Origin: Colius striatus
Lineage: Eukaryota; Chordata; Aves; Coliiformes; Coliidae
Assembly: GCF_028858725.1 (NCBI RefSeq)
Contig: NC_084771.1
Location: 10,816,915 to 10,880,914 of the forward strand
Direction: 5' to 3'
Length of the DNA: 64,000 nt
Position numbers and translations under genes: made by a program. The notes under the pieces were generated by a model. That model saw only the letters and a list, made by a program, of their open reading frames with translations, made no database searches and had not been told where the DNA came from. Every line of letters starts with the position of its first letter. Position 1 is the first letter of the stretch. Below, piece by piece: positions 1-14,200 of the stretch.

Positions 1-2879
1 ACAGAGACTGAGCCATTTCCAGGAGAAATGATGTCCACAGTAGATGAGATATGAAAGGATGCTCTGGTGTCTTTAGGGCAGAAGAGAGGGGAAATAATGG
101 GAGTGTCCAAGGCAACAAGTGGCTTCCTGTGCAGCTGTGGGAACAGCAGAGGAAGAGCCCTTGGCCTGATGAGAAATCCTACTGGAAATTTTGCCAAGGG
201 TGGTACATCCCAACCTCCCAGTGGGAGATCTTCTGCTGATTCTTTTTCTTTAGTGGCATGAGGACCATTCACCACGTCCTCTCAGCATTACAAACACCAG
301 CTGCCTTCTACAGAAAGAACATTGAATGGTGGCAGATGCCAAAGGGTCAGATTTGCTGGTCAGTGTTACTGACACCTTCTCCGCTTCGAGACATACCATA
401 GCATCAGCCTGTTAACTGATGCTCCTGGAGGTTATCTGGTTTCCTCTTCCTCTCAGCGTTACTATTTCCCGGTTCTTGGGAAAGGCTCCTAATACCAGCA
501 CCAGTACCCTGCTTGTTCACAGATGGTTGCTGAGAGGAGACACCTGGCACTCTCTGGGTCTCTGCATCGCTCAGATAATATTAATTACAGCTCCATGCAG
601 CCTCCTGCCAACCTTTGACTCGATGCCATTTGTATTATGAATGGCACAGAACACAATCCTTCCTCAGCAGACATACAGCTTACCCCGCTGAGAGTAATTC
701 TTTGCCACTTTCCAGGTTTCTGGATGCTCCATTAGTGCTCCTGAGGCTGGGGAAAGGGGCACTCTTGCTGATTACAGCACAGGATGAGTGCCAGGGTTTG
801 TGACTGTTGTCTGCTGCTTTGTTCTTAGCTTGACTTGCCTACCTTTACAGAGGTGTCAGGAGGTTGAATGTATTGATGTGTATATAAAAAGTGGTTTGAG
901 ATCACTGGATGAAAGGTAGCCAAACAGATATTTTATTCAGAGCTAATTTTTTTCAGTGCTTTAGGAGGTCTTCAGTAGCTTTATCCAGAGCCAGGGAGCT
1001 AGATATTTTCCCAAGTCCTTCTCCTGTCCTCATGTTAACAACCCTACCCTGTTGCAGCCAGAACTTCCACAGCAATGACCACAGGGCAAGGACGTAAGAA
1101 GGAAAATGTGGAGATTTAAGAGATTTAGCATGCTAGGCAAGGAGAATGAACACAGTGCTGTTAAAAAGAATGGGTTTGTTGCAATTGCCCAAACACTTCT
1201 TTCCTTTCTCCACACCCTTGCTTCAGCTTTATATATTTTCTCAAATGATTTCTGCATTTGTTGTACAGCTGCAGTTCTCTTAGACAGTATCTCACAGCTA
1301 TTCTGTACTTCTTCTCCAAGGGGAGATTCTTTTCATCTCAATGAGGAAGGGTTTAATTTGTCTGTAGCAGGGTACATTTACTGATCTACCTGATGTGTTA
1401 GTGTGACTGTGTTTGTCTTTGCTGTCTGGAGCCAGGCACCTTTTCCCCTTCCCCAGCAGTGACTCTGGACCACCCAAGGGCTTATTCCTGTGAGTGCAAA
1501 TCAAGTAAGTGCTTAATCCAGGTTATTTTCTACTGAACACCTAGGTGCAAGATCAAAAGTTGGTTTGCCTTTCTCATTCCTGCACAGTCAGATTGTTTCT
1601 TAGGCAAAAGGAAAATACAGAGTGACTCACTGACGTGTAACACACAGTCAGAGACTTCCAAATCACAGTTATGGGTTTGAGGGAAAGCTTTGTGCTTCAG
1701 AACTGTATTAATAGACTTGAAATTATGTGGAAATTTGTTGCCTGCTCAGTTTTCCCACATGCTGTTGGGAATCAGAAATTATGAATGTCTCCAGGCCACT
1801 GATATCCTCTAGGAAGTCAGTTGCTGATCTCTATTCAGCTCCCAGAGATGTGTGGGTTCATCACAACTGTTCTCTTTCCATCCAAGAGCAAGCCATAATC
1901 TTAAAGAAATGTGCCTCCTTGGTAATTTTTCAATTCCCTTTCAGGACTGACCTCATAAGGTTTTAGATGTCACTTCAGATGACACATGCCCATCACCTTG
2001 GACTCTGAAGTACAAGCCAGCTCATTTAACGGAATGGATGAGGGGAAGTGTACTGTATACACAGGCTGAGGAGGGTGGCAGCATTCAGTGAAATCCTCTA
2101 GCTACTTTTAAACATCAGAAACAGAATTTTATGGACAATTAGATCCAGATACCCTGTGTGCAATCTTTGCATTTAGCATTCTGGGACTTCCTGAAATCAG
2201 GGTCAGATTCATCTTCGCAGGGGAGTTGCTGATGTTCCCACTCACCCCCAGATGCAACACTGCACCGCAGCCTCTGTTTGGCATCTCTGCTTTGGGCCTT
2301 CCTCTGACAGCAAAACCAGTGAATTCCTGCTCCTCTGATATTCTGAAGGGGTCAATGAAATGCAGCTCGCCTGCTTTGCATCTGGCCTGCCTTGAGTGCT
2401 CCAAGCAGCCCAGTGCTCACAGCTCCTGCACTCAGAGGGGTTTTTGAGGGCTTCATATTCTCAAAGAACTGCCTTTGCTATCTCATATCCCATATGCCAG
2501 GTCCTCACTTGCTCATCTGCTAAGAAACTTGCTTTGGTTGTGACTTCAGATATTGCAAACAAGTAGCGCTCTCCTTGCTCCCTTGGCCTCTCTGAAGGGA
2601 TACTTGCTCTGGAGTAATTTTTATTCCTTCATTTTTTACTCTAATGAAAACCACTATCCTATGCCCAGCATATTCTCTTTGATTCTACCTCCTTATTCGT
2701 CCAATATCTTACTGTTGGATTTAGTTGCAAGATTTCTCTAAAGCTGTTTTCCATTAGGAACTATTTAGCCACACCAAACTTTGAACAGACAAAGTTTGTC
2801 TTGAATGTCTCAAGACCTCCTTGTGCTGTGGGCCTGAGTATTTCACACTGAATATCAGAGTGTAATATTGTTCAGAATG
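1..2879. other. Gene-free AT-rich stretch
   Basis: No exon, RNA gene or mobile element could be supported here. Open frames on both strands are short, overlap one another and resemble no family I know. They lack paired splice sites with a continuous frame. Confidence 0.6.
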
Positions 2880-3570
2880 ATAAGATAGCTCTGCAGAGAG
2901 AGACCTGAGAGTGCTGAATGATAATAAACTAACCATGAGCCAACAATGTGTCCTCGCGGCCAAAAAGTCAATGGCATCCTGGGATGCATCAAGAAGAGTG
3001 TGGCCAGCAAGTCAAGGAAGGTTCTTGTCCCCCTCTACTCTGCCATGGTGAGGCCTCATCTGGAGTCTTGTCCAGTACTGGGCTCCCCAGATCAAGAGGG
3101 ACAGAGAACTTCTGGAGAGAGGCCGGTGCAGAGCCACCAAGATGATCAGGGGCCTGGAACATCTTTCATATGAGGAAAGGCTGTGAGAACTGGGGCTGTT
3201 TAGTCTGGAGAAGAGGAGATTGAGGGGAGATCTTATTACCATTTACAAATATCTAAAGGGTGGGTGTCAGGGGGTTGGGACATCCCTCTTTCTATAGTAG
3301 CTAGCAACAGGACAAGGGGTGATGGGATGAAGCTGGAACACAAAAAGTTCCACTTAAACATAAGAAAAAACCTATTTCACTGTTCAGGTGAGGGAGCCCT
3401 GGCACAGGCTTCCCAGAGGGGTTGTGGAGGCTCCTTCCTTGGAGGTCTTCAAGACCCTCCTGGACATGTTCCTATGTGACATGATCTAGGTGACCCTGCT
3501 TCTGCAGGGGGGTTGGACTAGATGATCTCTAAAGGTCCCTTCCAACCCAACCATTCTATGATTCTATGAT
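2880..3570 (+). mobile_element. CR1 LINE, 5'-truncated 3' end, plus strand
   Basis: This is the longest CR1 copy in the window. The first half reads as the decayed C-terminal end of CR1 ORF2: a frame near 2946 gives 'GCIKKSVASKSRKVLVPLYS', and 'MVRPHLE' follows. The second half is the 3' UTR with the typical 'ttggactagatgatctcta' block near 3514. The copy ends in two copies of the octamer 'attctatg', which is how CR1 ends; CR1 has no poly(A) tail. Frame breaks are visible, so it is a dead 5'-truncated insertion. The left edge is uncertain by tens of bases because the sequence becomes divergent there. Confidence 0.93.
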
Positions 3571-5870
3571 AAAGCTGGAAAGAAATGCTTTCACTTAGGA
3601 AAGGAAGGCAGTTCAGTGAGACTCACTCTTCTTGCATGTATTTCTTTCATGAGGAATTTAAAAACTTCCATTTTCTCATCCAGTTTGGGACTGAAAGAAT
3701 TTGTGGAGAAAAAAAAAATCTGAAGTTCAACCAATTCTTAATCCTAGATTTAACATACATCACACTCAAATGAAAAGAACCAAATAGAAAAGATTATCTA
3801 AAGCTCTTCATGATCTTCCAGTATTATATCCCTGTCCTCCCATATACTCTTATCCATGATCTTCCCTTACCATACTCTAATTATAGATGCCTTGAGGCAG
3901 GGACCTGCCAGTATTTCCGACAGTAAAGTGCCAAGCCCATCTGTGATGCTTTACAAATAACCACAGAGAATGCATATTTTCTGAACTGTTTTCCTTTTAA
4001 AAGAGAGTAATAATTCTATCTGCCATATCAGGCACACTTAAATTTCAGTGTGCCATCCTTCCTTCAGTAAGATGCCAAATTAACATCCTTTTCCTGTCAT
4101 TCTTGCTTCTTGCAAAGGAGAGGCAGAGACCTCTCACCTCTCTTCTTCCCATATTTAAGAATTCTGTTTCAAACACCAGCAGCTTGAATTCCAGCCCCAG
4201 TCCTGACAAAATAATTTGAATGTTTAAGGTGTGTAAGAGTAAGGGACAATCATCTCAAATCTTCCTGAGCTGCGTATAGAGTTTTTGTGTTTACTGAACT
4301 TTATCCTCTAAAACAGCACAAAATACCTAGAGTATAAGAGACAGCATGTTTAAAGCTACATTCTCCCTGCCTTCCCTAGACCTCCCCAGAACCTGAGCAT
4401 CTCAGGCATCCTGCAAAGGGATAACTGCATCTGACAGATCATCTTCTGTGCTTGTAGAAACCTGGTTTCCAAACCCAAGGCATTTCACAGGTGCTGCAGA
4501 GAGCTACAAAATGAGGTTTCTCAACTTTCTCTTTCTTTCCTGAACAAATTATTCATCGTTAAAAGCAAACAGGCGTGGAGCTCTCAGGAGGCACTGGGCC
4601 ACTCATCACCAGTGGTGTCATTATGGCTTTGCCTCAGGGCTGTCTGCAGCTGGGTGGCTGCAGAACAGACCCCTCCTCTCCATAACCCTGCAGCTGCCAG
4701 ATAAGCCACTTAGTAATTTACTGCATTTACAGTGGGGATGGAAAAACATTTCTTTATGCCTTAATATAGAAGCAAAGGAGGCAAACACCAAGATTCAACC
4801 TCTGAAGGAGCTGGCAAAGCCTTTCTTAAGTGTCTGTGTGAAATGATGACTTGTATGTGTTTGCATCTCCAGTACTTTTGCCTGCTTCTGCTTTTCAACT
4901 GGGGCTGCCTTTACTCCATCCACCACAGTGCCTTCAGAATTGTGTGCTCCCACCTGTGCAGTCCCCCTTGTAGTGATGGTGGCTCTGTCTGCGCAGTGTC
5001 CAGGGTGGTCTGTGTCTGTTGTGTTGCTGGATGCACACCATGCAGGCTCAACACTTGAGATTTAAATTGCTTCATGTCACTGTTCATTTAAATCTGGATA
5101 TCAGTGTTGCTGTTTACTTTTTTCCCTGCTTACTCCCATCTCATACCTCTTAGGGCTTTCCTTTGCAAAGAGGATACACTTTTACAGTGACAATACAATT
5201 CTCAGGAAAACAAACAGAAGGAAAGACTGGATGGTCTGAAATTAAGTGAGAAGCCCACTAGTGATAAAAGCTTCCTACAAAATCAAAACTTGTGCATTTG
5301 TGTGTGCATGTGTGTGGGTGTATAAGAAAGGAAAGATCTTCAGTTTTGAGGTTTCAGAGCTTTTGCAGCAAGATAATGATTGCAGGCTGAAAGCAGCATT
5401 CCACTGATCTTTTAATAGAATTCTTGGTCAGCTCTATTCAGAGAGGAGGAGATCAGAGACAACCAATAACAACGCTGACCCTGTATTTCATTAGACTTCA
5501 GGTGAGCCTCAATGGACACAGTTCTTTCTCAGAAAGCAGAATGCTGTTTTCTGGCTAGGAATCTAAATATAGTTGCTTCAAATTTTCTTCATCAAAAGGG
5601 AAGAAGCATTATTGGCTCTTTCAGATTTTTCTGAAGTCTTCTTTGCTTGAGTTTGCCTTTCTTCATCCGTGAGGAGTCTTTCTTCAAATTAGATGGTTTA
5701 TTCCTCTTTCCACAGTGAGAGTTGGGAATAAGTAGTTTTTCTTTAATGTCTTTAGGCATTCAATAATTCTATATTAATATCAGTGTGTTACAAACTAAAT
5801 TATACCCAAACATGCTGAAAGAACCTGAAAGAGACAGTGATTCCCTTCATGTCATCACAAATGACAATGT
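3571..5870. other. Gene-free stretch
   Basis: No coding exon or RNA gene is visible. Apart from the old repeat fragment at 3880-3968 I see only unique-looking AT-rich DNA, with some GT-rich simple sequence near 5300. Confidence 0.55.
3880..3968 (+). repeat. Possible ancient amniote LINE/SINE 3' tail
   Basis: The segment reads 'ttgaggcagggacctgcc', then a spacer, then 'aagtgccaagccc', then 'gatgctttacaaataa'. This order resembles the widespread old amniote repeat tail 'cttgagggcagggac ... gcgcctagcac ... gctacaaataata' known from reptile and bird genomes. The match is by eye only and diverged, so the family cannot be fixed. Confidence 0.4.
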
Positions 5871-5942
5871 TAGGACAAAGACTGGACTCAATGACCTTAA
5901 AAGTCTTTTCCAGCTAAAACTATTCAATGATTCTAAATGGTT
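5871..5942 (+). mobile_element. CR1 LINE 3'-end fragment, plus strand
   Basis: A short and old CR1 terminus is visible: 'actggactcaatgacctt', then 'aaaagtcttttccag', then an 'attcaatgattct' end. It follows the order of the CR1 3' UTR, but only about 70 bases can be recognised. Confidence 0.7.
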
Positions 5943-8178
5943 CTGTGAATATTTCCAAATCAGCAAGCCTGGAGTGATTCACGATGATGACATTAGGAAT
6001 ATCAAAGTAAGACCAAGATCCTTATGGAAATCAATTTTATTACTTTCCTTTATAAAAATAGTTTATTGGTTCCATGATGTATTACCAATGAGTCTTTTGC
6101 CTCACTGTTAGGTTACATAGCTATTAGCTGCCCACAAGTCCAGCCTGTTAACCATTTCTGCTGCTGATCTGCAGTTGTGGTATAATTCTCAATATTCAGA
6201 GAGGTTGGTCTGAATTCAGAGACATGGAGTGATCATTTTGCTACTCTCTGTAATACACACTATAGTTAAAAAATTCAATAGCTCGAGGATTATTCCTTTA
6301 GAGAGACAGAGAGACATAACTGTTAAATCAGGCAGCAAGATCAAAAGATGTGCTGAAGGACAATGATAATCACAAAAGGAGACATCCAGTATCCCAGCAG
6401 AACAGCCTCCTCCTGAGGACAGCACATGATTAGGGCTTAGATGTTATTTGACTTAATAAGCAGATTATTAAACAGGTTTTTTTGACTGCTGAAGCATTTG
6501 TCACTGCTCTGTTGTTGGAGACAGGATACTTGAGACAAGCATCAGGACAAGGTGCTGGAGATGAGCTGTGAGCATATCTAGTGAATCATTTCCTATAACT
6601 CTTCTCTCTGTTAGACACTCACTTTTCCCTGGAAAGTGAGTGGATATTTTCCAGGTAGAAACTTTTCATAAGCAAAGGGGTTTGACCCATGGGATCCAAG
6701 TTACAAAAGATTAATGTGATGGCATCAGCTCCTAAAAGGGACCAAAGGAAGGAGAAAGGGATTGGACAAAACATCTCTAAAAGCCTGCTTTGCCATCTGT
6801 TTTAGTAATGTTTTAGCTTCTCATTCTCCCTGAAAACCCTAGGTTCTGCCAGGCTACGACAGTGGCAAAATTGTCATATAAGATTAGTGGAATTGGTGAA
6901 TAATGTTATCAGAGTTGTGCTTTTTATGATTTATATCAGTCCTCAGAAGGTTCTGGTCTGCCAAAAAGCCATTTAAGCCAGAAGAAATCCACTAATGGGA
7001 AGAGTGATGGTGCAATGGAAACTTGGAGAAGTTTCAGCCCACCTGTCCTGAACAAGAAGGACTCCCCTGCCCCAAAAGATGGAAGGATGAGGGAGATTAA
7101 CAATATAAATGGGAGGTAATGCCACTGTGAACAACGGAAGAGAGAAAAAAATGAGCAGGTTGCTACAGCATGTAGGTGTGGTGAATGGAGGTATCCAGGA
7201 GCACCAGCTTTAAGGTCTTCCTCTAAGATCTACCTTGAGGTGTAGTCCCATTTGTAAATTGTGCCTTGAGTTTGTGTGGCTAATGTGTACCCCTCAAGGA
7301 TTTGAGATGACAGCCAGGAAGATAATTTGATGCTAAGATTACATTTTGGTTTATTTTCCTCTTTTTGTAATCTTCTTTCTCACGTAATGTGCTGGAATTA
7401 TATGCTTTCACCTTTCATCTGCTTGATGTTGAATGAATTCAGCTGAAGCTAGCAAACACAAACCAGATTACTTATCCAGAGGAAACATATCCATGTAGAA
7501 CAGTAAATTCAGGAAACCTCTTGATGTGTATCTGCCATTTGAGGTGAAGCCTACAAAGCAATAAGTCTCCTGCTCTTCAAGAATGAGCTTGAAGACTTAG
7601 CTGTGGAGTGCAAGGAACATATCTCTATATCAGAGATCAACAGCTTTCATAGAGATATTCCATCACAGGGAGCTGTTCCATTTCAAAGGTAATTGGCCAG
7701 AATATGAGGTTGATTCAAATTAGTCTTGTATTTCAACAAAACAAGTGGATTCTATATGAATTACCAGCACAGCCAGCAAGGTCTTGATTCCTCACATGTG
7801 GTTTCCATACCTTATAGAACATCTCATCATGGTGGGTTTTTTTCATTAAAACCATAATAATTACATCCCACCTCACTGGGACTGTGTGTTCTGCTTGTCT
7901 TTGAACAAGCTAACAATAAACAAGACCTTCCTGCCTATCACAGACTCTGTGCTAATATGCTAATGAAACCATCCAGGCAGAATAAAGGGGATTTACCTGA
8001 GTTGTAGGATCTGTGTGGGGTTGGTCTGCAGGCTTATTACCATAGCAGTGACTGGAGGGAGAAATTCTCCCTCTTCCCATGCTATATGGGCCTAAACTTG
8101 AAAAATGCTCAAGCAAAGGTGTGTCCCCAGGAAAAGAAAAGTGTGTCATAGTTTCAGTGGGCTACAAAATTAGTTCTC

Positions 8179-8199
8179 TGTGTGTGTGTGTGTGTGTGT
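8179..8199. repeat. (TG)n microsatellite
   Basis: About ten uninterrupted TG dinucleotides, preceded by 'ttctc' and ending in 'ttagg'. Confidence 0.9.
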
Positions 8200-11193
8200 T
8201 AGGAAAGAAGAATAAATCTTCACTGTTGAGTGTAATGCAGTTTCAAAGGCACTTGAAGTTGGAAGATGCAAGTTGAAACCTTGAGCTATAAAAATAGTTG
8301 CAAAAGCAAATGCATAATGTGACATTACACAAAAGGATTAGTGGGAGTGAGAGAAGTGTTCAACTTTGCTCTTTAATAGGCAGTGTGGGACACAGTCACG
8401 CTCAAAAGAACCAGACTCAGATATAATCACGGCATCTTCATCTCAATGATGGACCCCATGCCTGTAGCTGAACTGAATAGCTTACCTTTGAGTAAAATGA
8501 CACTCACCAGGTTGGAAGTCAGAACACAGAATAGGTATGGGTAGCTTTGAAAAATGCACTTGAAGCTTGAAGACACCCAGAAATGCTTCTGTGACCTACT
8601 GAGGTTATTAGCTTAGAGTAACTGCCAGCAATTTCTTTCCTTACATAAAGAGGAAAACATAAATGTGTGAACAATAATCTCCTAAGGTAAGAGAGGAAGA
8701 ACTTTCAGGCTGTAGAGAGGCAGGAAATGGACTGTGATGGTGCTGTGATGCTCAGTTGCCTGGTCAGACAGAAGTGTATCTCACCACCTGTTTGGAATTT
8801 GTGTTCTCATCTGCAGACCTCCTGGCTGCCTTAGGTTAAGCAAGGATTGTCCCATAAATAGAGCAGTGCCTTCCTGGGAACAGTTTCAGGGAAATTACTC
8901 AACAGATCCTTGGACAGATAAGACTTGATGGTATAAACACGTGGCAGTAACGGGTCTCTCCTCTGAGCCGATGGAGAAGCTGTATTAAAGGCTTGAAGCG
9001 TAGCAGCTGCATCTTGGTGGGTAAATTCAGCTGCCAGCCAGAGGGGTCAGGGGAAGTCAGATGTAATGGCTGTGGTATTGCAACACTTTACAAAGGGCAG
9101 GGAAACAGAAGCATAATTGTTTTCTTCCTAACCTTTTGGCTATCCTTTGGACCAGAAAGTAGGAGTTTGCCCTCTCTGCCTGATCCATCTTGCTCCTTGT
9201 CTAATAAGAACCTCCAACTGTTTGAGGAGCAGAAGCTCCAGACAAAATGCTTAGACCCATGTTCCCCAAAGCAGCTATATCTCTATGAACACAGCAAGTT
9301 TCAGCAAGTGAAATCTGTTTCTAATTCTGTATTTGAAAATGAGCTGAAATGCCAGTGGTGATGTAATGTTCATTTACATTTAGATTCTGTTTCTATTTAT
9401 TTTTGCTCCTATTAACTGAATCTTGATTCTAACAGTTTGATTTTTTTTATCCATCCAGGCTCCCTTTGATATGAACAGCTCATTTTTTACTTAAAGCCTG
9501 CCAAATTTCATGCCTTATTGATTCAATAAACGAAGAAGAATGACAGGTAGAAGGGGAAATGGATGTTTCCTCCCCAAGGGAAGGCTTATAAATTTGATAT
9601 GAACTGTTTCTCTAGGAAATGTTTCCCCTGATTGCCACTGAAATGGCTCTGGAAGGAAGTTAGACAATATCACTCACCTCAGGTTTGTCCTGGATATGCA
9701 TAGCTGGAGAGATGCTTTGGTTTTAAGATACCTCCTGCGCCATATTCCATAAACATGAACTGCCTGTATGTGAGAGATGGCTTAAAAATAACTGCATGAC
9801 TCTGGTCTGCAGCCTGGCTCTCTGTAGTTCTTTGCTCTCACTGCTGCTGTGTCCTCGGACACTCCTGAGGACTATCCAGGAGGTAGGAGCTACCAAAGCA
9901 CTTTGCAATTAGTTGTGTCCTCATTTGCAAATAGGCACATTTCATATGCAGGACTCCAAGTAGGTTTTTTAGCCCCTTCATATCCCCAGAGCATGAAGCA
10001 AAGACAAAAAGAACCAGGGCATTGATCAGCAGATGACATCTGGAAATCCAGACTAAGAAGAGCAGGCTGGGGATTAAGGCAAGGACCTAAGCACTTCTGA
10101 GCATTGGGTTTGTTTATTTGCCCAGAAAGATCAAGGAGATTTCTCTTTAGAAGAAATAGAAGGAATAGCAGCTAAGGTCATCAACAAGATTTCTCCAAGT
10201 ACTTTCGCCCATAAATATCCACTGGAGTCACAAGAGTTCCCTAATGCCACAGGCTTGAAAGAGTTGATGGAATAATTAGTTTTCAATTAGGATACACATG
10301 ATGTCTGATTCCTCTCCAAGCTATTGTTCCAGGCTCTCCACAGACACAAACACGCCGGGTACTCTGGATTCGCCTACTCACACTTTTCTGCAGAACAGAG
10401 AGGTTTACAAGAGTCCTATTTTTTAATTTAAGATCCTGAGATAATTACATGACTTCAGGAGGCAGGAGACTCATTGTGCTGTGACTCAATCCAGGCAGGC
10501 ATGCAAGTGAGAGAATAGAGAAGCCACAGCTAATAAGGAAGCTCTTTATTGTACACAAAAAGTTCCATTAAACTGATGTGATAAAGGCTGCAAATTGAAG
10601 AACTCCACAGTCAGAAAATAGCAGAATGGGGGTTGATTTTGCGAATTTAATTAGCCCCTTTGCCTGTTTACATTATGATATACTCCTTAATTACATGATC
10701 ACATCTTTTTTCCAGAGGACAGCTGTCTTGAGGTTAGATATTCTTGCCTGCTCTGTGTATCGTTAATTTAGTTCTTTAATAGAGCCCACAAACTGAAGGC
10801 AGCAATCGCTTTCTGCTCATTTCTTCTGTTACAGGAGAAGGCTGCAGGGAACATCAGAGCACATGACAGATAGGATGCAACCTCTTCTATGGATTTCCAC
10901 AAGTCTAGCAGAAAAGGTAGGACTTCTTCATTTACTAGCAAGGCTCCATCAAGTAGGTAAGCTCAGAGCTACTGGTCTCCTCAGTTAAGCAGCTTGGCTC
11001 ATTACCAAGGGAATTTGCTGCGCAATTGTTGGGTATTTCCCATCTTTCAGACACAGTGAGCCGTATTTACAAATGGTGTAAGCTGAAGAAGCTCCAACAG
11101 ACTTTCAAAATTGATATCCTGAGATGAAACTTGATCTTTTAAACTGATTCAGTCAGGTTCAGACACAGGAATTCATCAAACCCTAAAAGATAC

Positions 11194-11211
11194 TTTGTTG
11201 TTGTTGTTGTT
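11194..11211. repeat. (TTG)n microsatellite
   Basis: Five to six perfect TTG triplets in an AT-rich context. Confidence 0.85.
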
Positions 11212-14200
11212 ACAGCTTTTACTTCCTCGCCATTATTTGCTTGTGATTATAGTCTTTCTCAGGTTAGCTGCCTCTTGATTTTCCACTTTCCTTTCTTGCT
11301 CCCCTCCCCACCAGGACTAACAAGAACAACAGGTCTTTAAAAATACCCTCTGTAAAAATCCTCCTTGTCAGAAATCACCCTGTATCCACTTCACATGCTA
11401 CTCTGGTCAGTATGTGACCAGGACAGTTCTGAACATTGACCCACATGGTACAAGATGTGATGGGGAACTTTGTTCACTACAGACTAGTCTGAGACTGGTC
11501 CCATACTTTTTGCCACTAAAGAGGTCCAGGAAGTCCTTCAAAATAGCTGCAATTCTGTGGTATTGTGTCACAGATACGAGTCCAAAGTCAAAGTGGAAAA
11601 CAGTCACTGTTGAGGACAGCAGCTTTCACAGCAGCGGAAGCCTGATTTCATCCTCTTTGATATTGATGTCCAGTACCACTCTCAGCTGAAAGCTAAGAAA
11701 AGTCAGGACAACTTTGCTTCTGAGGATTGTCTTCTTTTTCTCTGCTTCAACAACAGCTTGAGAAAACCAAGTCTTAGATCCTTACAGATACTCTGTCAGA
11801 AGCAACTTTGCCTTTGGTCATCTCTGCAGACAAAGAGAAATGGACTGTCCTTGCTGTGCAGAGACAAATGCAACTGGAGCAACATGGGTATGTGCAAGGA
11901 AAGGCTATGTGTGTGGGGCAACAAAGCAAGTGAGAAGCAAGGACATCTGATGTATGGAAGAATCCTTTGGACTCATTCTCTTCCCTTCCCAGCTCTGCAC
12001 TTTGTAGAAATGGGTCCTTCATTTTAGCCTTGTAAGGAGTGTAGAATAGAGTATAATGAGTACTACCACTGTCACACAGCAGACCTTGACGTTTTCTCAG
12101 ACATTTTACAGACATGGACAGACTTCCAGCCTTTTTGTCTGGAGCTTTGATTAAACTCTTGTGGAAGTTTTCCTTTGTTGATACATTCCCTTTCAGGCAA
12201 AGGTGAAGAGTAAGGGAAAAAAACAGCCAATGTCTGAGTGCTTGTAGGCTCCCATCTGTATCCCTAATAATGCAGTACAGAGCTAAGCCACTTGTTGCCT
12301 TTCACTTCTCAGTGTCTTGACTGGCTGGGTCATGTGGCCTGTGAAATGCCTTGCTTAGTGAGGGCACTGACTGAGAAGATTGACAGCTTTTCCATGTCAG
12401 AAGACCAAACTGGCTGAATCCACAGCAGGGAGCTTTAAAGCTTTAAAAAAAAAAAAGTAGAATCTCCACTGCTCACAGGAGCCCATTAGTGATTTTCTGC
12501 TTTTGAATCTAAGTTTAGGATGTACCATTAGGATCCCAGATAACCTTCTCAGAGATGTCGGAAGGACTTAGTAAGGAACTCTCACCGTTTGATTCCTGTC
12601 TGACCAGAGAAACAAGAAAAAAAAGGGAAGAAGATACAGGTAGAGGGGGAAATGCTACCATGAGAAGGTTCTCCTAGCCTCTACTGAGCATTAATAGATA
12701 CCAGATGGCAATATGTTAATATCAGTGTTTCTCAGGTGTTACAGGACTGGTGAGATGTCTGATTGCAGTGCTGACAGCGAGTCTGGACAAGGGAAGTGTT
12801 TCCAGCTGGCAGCACATTGGACTTAGATTTTCCCCCTGCCTTTTTTTCCCCCTCTTTCCTCCTCCCATTCTAATTCAACATTTTCACTACTTACACAATC
12901 TTTCCTGTCACAATTCAAGAGTATAATGAAGCCATTCCTGAGCTTTCACTGTGATGAGTAGCTCCTGAATCTCCTTAATATTGTCAGGTCTTAACAGGAA
13001 AGCGACACTGGTGTCCGACCCCATCTGCCACCACACTGAAATGTGGGATGGGACAAAAAGGTAAATACTTCCTGGAGGACTTAACACGGTGCTATAAAAT
13101 AGTAGAAAGAAGAGAGGCAACTTTTGATTTCGTTTGCAGTTGAAGGTTTCCTCTTTCAGGCAGCCACTGCTGTGAAGTGTGTCTGCAGCCCCACTGCAGC
13201 CTGCTGCTGCCCATTGTGGGCCGAGCATTGCATGGCTGCACACACAGGACAACACCATAAGCATTTAATCTTAATTATGAGGTAAGTTGCTACCTCATCT
13301 TCATTTCACTATATAGACATACTTGTAACCCAGATTACAATCTCACTGATGTCTCATTATTGTCTTCTTGCTACACTGTTAGGGGTACTTCTGCAAAGCT
13401 CAGCAGAAGGGTCAGGCTGTCCAGTTGAGGCAAGTACTTGGCTCTCAGCCTGAGCCTCTGCTTGCATACTTTTTATTTTAAAAAAAAAGCTTCTTTTCAA
13501 ACTAAACCAAGACCACTGATCTTCATTTTTATGTATAAGAGCTTTCAGCATAAGGATCTGGGCTTAAGTCTTGTTGCCCATCACTTTGCCTACAAGATTA
13601 TGAGAAAGGTTATGAGTCTGCAGGCAAAGGCATCTTTGGTTGCTTATGCCTCTCTGCTTAGTGGAAAGTTATGTGAGACATCCATGTTCACAGGCTGCCC
13701 CAGTCTCCTCTTCAAATAACATGAAAATATGTTTCCCTCTGGCCATATTAGGGCAATCTCTCAGACCTGAGATACATTCCTAGATGTTTGTGGAGGAATC
13801 TGGTAATTATAGTCATGAATATCTTAATCAGAAGGCAGATAAAAATAGTAAAGCCAGAAATTGTGCAAGGTGGGGCTTCTGCAGCACTTAATGAATTGCT
13901 GGTGCTTTCTCAGGAAGGAAGCAGCCCGACTCACACTGTCCTTACCACAGCCTGTGGAAAAACAATTGATTTTCATACAGTTCCTTGATATGATTGTGGA
14001 TATTTCTAGGGGTAAAATCCAGAGGAAATCCATGGTTTTTTCCCTTTGTGCTGCAAAGCATAAGAAAAGCATTGAAGATAAACAGTTATAGAGGTTTTAA
14101 AACACCTTGATGCTTCATCCTCTGAGAACAGAACATAACCATACCTCAACATATTACCCTGATCTAAAGCAGCAGACACAGCTATTGAAATGTCTGCAGA

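Noticed and set aside
2946-3173. Plus-strand frame reading 'GCIKKSVASKSRKVLVPLYS'
   Set aside because: CR1 ORF2 remnant, broken by frameshifts, not a separate gene.
8993-9361. 122-codon plus-strand frame
   Set aside because: Opens with TTG rather than ATG and shows no family resemblance or splice structure.
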